Positions 62,998 to 64,000 of a DNA stretch of 64,000 bases are shown piece after piece. The position numbers were made by a program, and so were the translations under genes. Origin of the DNA: Aquimarina sp. ERC-38 (lineage in GTDB: Bacteria > Bacteroidota > Bacteroidia > Flavobacteriales > Flavobacteriaceae); NCBI RefSeq assembly GCF_026222555.1, contig NZ_CP098511.1:1531501-1595500 (forward strand). Reading direction: 5' to 3'. Every line of letters starts with the position of its first letter. Positions within the stretch are counted from its first letter, which is position 1. Below the pieces are notes generated by a model. That model searched no databases. It was not told the origin of the DNA and saw only the letters and a program-made list of their open reading frames with translations.

Positions 62998-64000
62998 CTA
63001 ATATAAATCAAAGAACTTTTTTAATGCGGGGACTACGATGGCGGCCGGGGGTTCGGTTTTTACGGTTATTTTACCTAAGCAACTGGTTCCTTCGTTAATT
63101 ACTAGATCCGGACCCTGGGCAGAAGTCCATTTGAATCCGCTAAAGGAAGTAGTGTCCTTCTCAAATTCGACAAATACTTCAAATGGCGCTCCCATAGCCA
63201 ACAACCCCTGTACCAATTGATCATTTTTTACGGAGGTCATCATTCCCTTTTGGGTAATTGGAAAATCCGAAACGTAGGTAACTTTTCCTTTCATAAACCC
63301 GTGTTCCTGGGGTTGTACGGTCGAAGGAACTACCAGGGCTTCCATTCCAACTTTAATCTTTTTCCCATCCTGTGAAGGGATGTAAAGTACGCCTCTTAGT
63401 TTGTCATTATTTGACTTTACAAAGTTTTTCAATTTGCACAATGGCGAACCTTGCCCTACCATAATTCCGGCATCAGTTAATAATTCGACAACCTGCCCGT
63501 TGTAAGGACTTTTAATTTCTGTTTGAATTGTATAACGTTCATTCAATTGTTCTAATTTACGTTCGGCTTCAGCAATGCGTTGTTTTTGATTAGTAATACG
63601 TTGTTCAAGGTCAAAACCTAAATTTAATTGTTGACTGGATGCCTGAACCCGTTGTGCTTTTAACGATTCAATGCTATTTTTTGCATTCTCAATTTGTTGT
63701 TTGGTATTGACAACCTGTGATCGGGTTAATAGTCCTTGTTTCAGTAAATCATTTTCGGTTTTTAACTGATTTTTTAAGAAAGACAAGTTTTTACGTTGTG
63801 TTTCTATTTGTAGGTCAATACTGGAACGTTGTTGTTTAATCAATTCCCCCTGAATACGAGAATCTTGATTTCCATAAGACAATAATTGTTCTAACTCATA
63901 TTTGCGCTCGGTGATGGCAACTTGTGCTTCTTCGATCTGTTGTTGCAATTCCGGTTGTTCAATGATGGCAACGACATCTCCTTCCTTAATTTCGTCTCCT
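62998..64000 (-). CDS. NHLM-type HlyD-family adaptor, partial (N-terminus beyond window)
   Basis: The frame is open to the window edge (334 codons in view), so the gene continues to the right. Membrane-fusion protein linking the ABC exporter to an outer-membrane channel. It shows a biotinyl-lipoyl half (KEGDVVAIIEQPEL), a long coiled-coil hairpin (LQQQIEEAQVAITERKYEL to about the LNERYTIQTEI region) and the second half-motif IKSPYNGQVVELLTDAGIMVGQG. A beta-barrel domain and a C-terminal tail follow. The N-terminal membrane anchor is not in view. It is first in the visible part of the peptide-export cluster. Confidence 0.9.
   Translation of the reverse strand, partial: GDEIKEGDVVAIIEQPELQQQIEEAQVAITERKYELEQLLSYGNQDSRIQGELIKQQRSSIDLQIETQRKNLSFLKNQLKTENDLLKQGLLTRSQVVNTKQQIENAKNSIESLKAQRVQASSQQLNLGFDLEQRITNQKQRIAEAERKLEQLNERYTIQTEIKSPYNGQVVELLTDAGIMVGQGSPLCKLKNFVKSNNDKLRGVLYIPSQDGKKIKVGMEALVVPSTVQPQEHGFMKGKVTYVSDFPITQKGMMTSVKNDQLVQGLLAMGAPFEVFVEFEKDTTSFSGFKWTSAQGPDLVINEGTSCLGKITVKTEPPAAIVVPALKKFFDLY

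Overview
The window looks like chromosome of a marine-type Flavobacteriaceae bacterium (phylum Bacteroidota). The evidence is AT-rich DNA, weak ribosome binding sites, -7 boxes of the form TAnnTTTG, a type IX secretion sorting domain, TonB-dependent receptors with carboxypeptidase-like N-termini, a DUF4270 lipoprotein, a eukaryote-like long IleS, and the flavobacterial neighbourhoods panD-panC-glgA-DUF4270-glmS and ileS-dksA-lspA. The genus is not determinable from sequence alone; Aquimarina-like is a guess.

Layout. 1-2.5 kb: tyrosine catabolism, hmgA then hppD, the latter cut by the window edge. 2.6-4.1 kb: a YefM-YoeB toxin-antitoxin pair whose antitoxin gene is split by an IS5-family element. 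4.1-10.2 kb: a plug-like/TPR surface protein, a patatin-barrel fusion and uvrC. 10.3-13.7 kb: a retropepsin-like protease / RimK ATP-grasp ligase / AstE-AspA-like hydrolase triad, then formyl-THF cyclo-ligase and a lone response regulator. 13.6-18.4 kb: ileS, a DksA-like protein and lspA on the minus strand; ileS carries an in-frame palindromic insertion. 18.5-32.8 kb: ORF6N protein, omega-amidase, Ig-like lipoprotein, ComF, glycyl-tRNA synthetase, a 1006-residue T9SS cargo, a large outer-membrane protein and exonuclease III. 32.8-34.2 kb is mostly non-coding. 34.2-44.6 kb: Tas-like aldo/keto reductase, RadA, a degenerate esterase, a UPF0104-type membrane protein, panD, panC, half of a glycogen synthase, a DUF4270 lipoprotein and glmS. 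45.3-51.3 kb: two tandem paralogous TonB-dependent receptors.

The most interesting part is 51.3-64 kb, a minus-strand run ending in a convergent terminator with the receptors. In transcription order it holds a HlyD-type adaptor (cut by the window edge), a C39-peptidase ABC exporter, a second ABC exporter with a cNMP-binding-like N-terminus, a HExxH metalloprotein, a GAF-GAF-PAS adenylate cyclase, a nitrile-hydratase-type leader peptide (NHLP) precursor with a double-glycine site, and a membrane TPR adenylate cyclase that starts 3 bases after the precursor stop. This reads as a peptide maturation and export locus (NHLM-type) with two class III nucleotide cyclases built in. No classical RiPP tailoring enzyme lies in the window, though the cluster runs off its right edge. 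cAMP may gate peptide export, or the peptide may be a signal rather than a bacteriocin; both are inferences.

The window also shows mobile and repetitive DNA: the IS5 element with intact ends and a TTA duplication, a MITE-like palindrome, a 106-bp tandem repeat, a 30-bp tandem repeat family at both ends of the window, and a sequence identical in form to a tRNA 3' end inside the metalloprotein gene. No rRNA, complete tRNA, CRISPR array or prophage was found.
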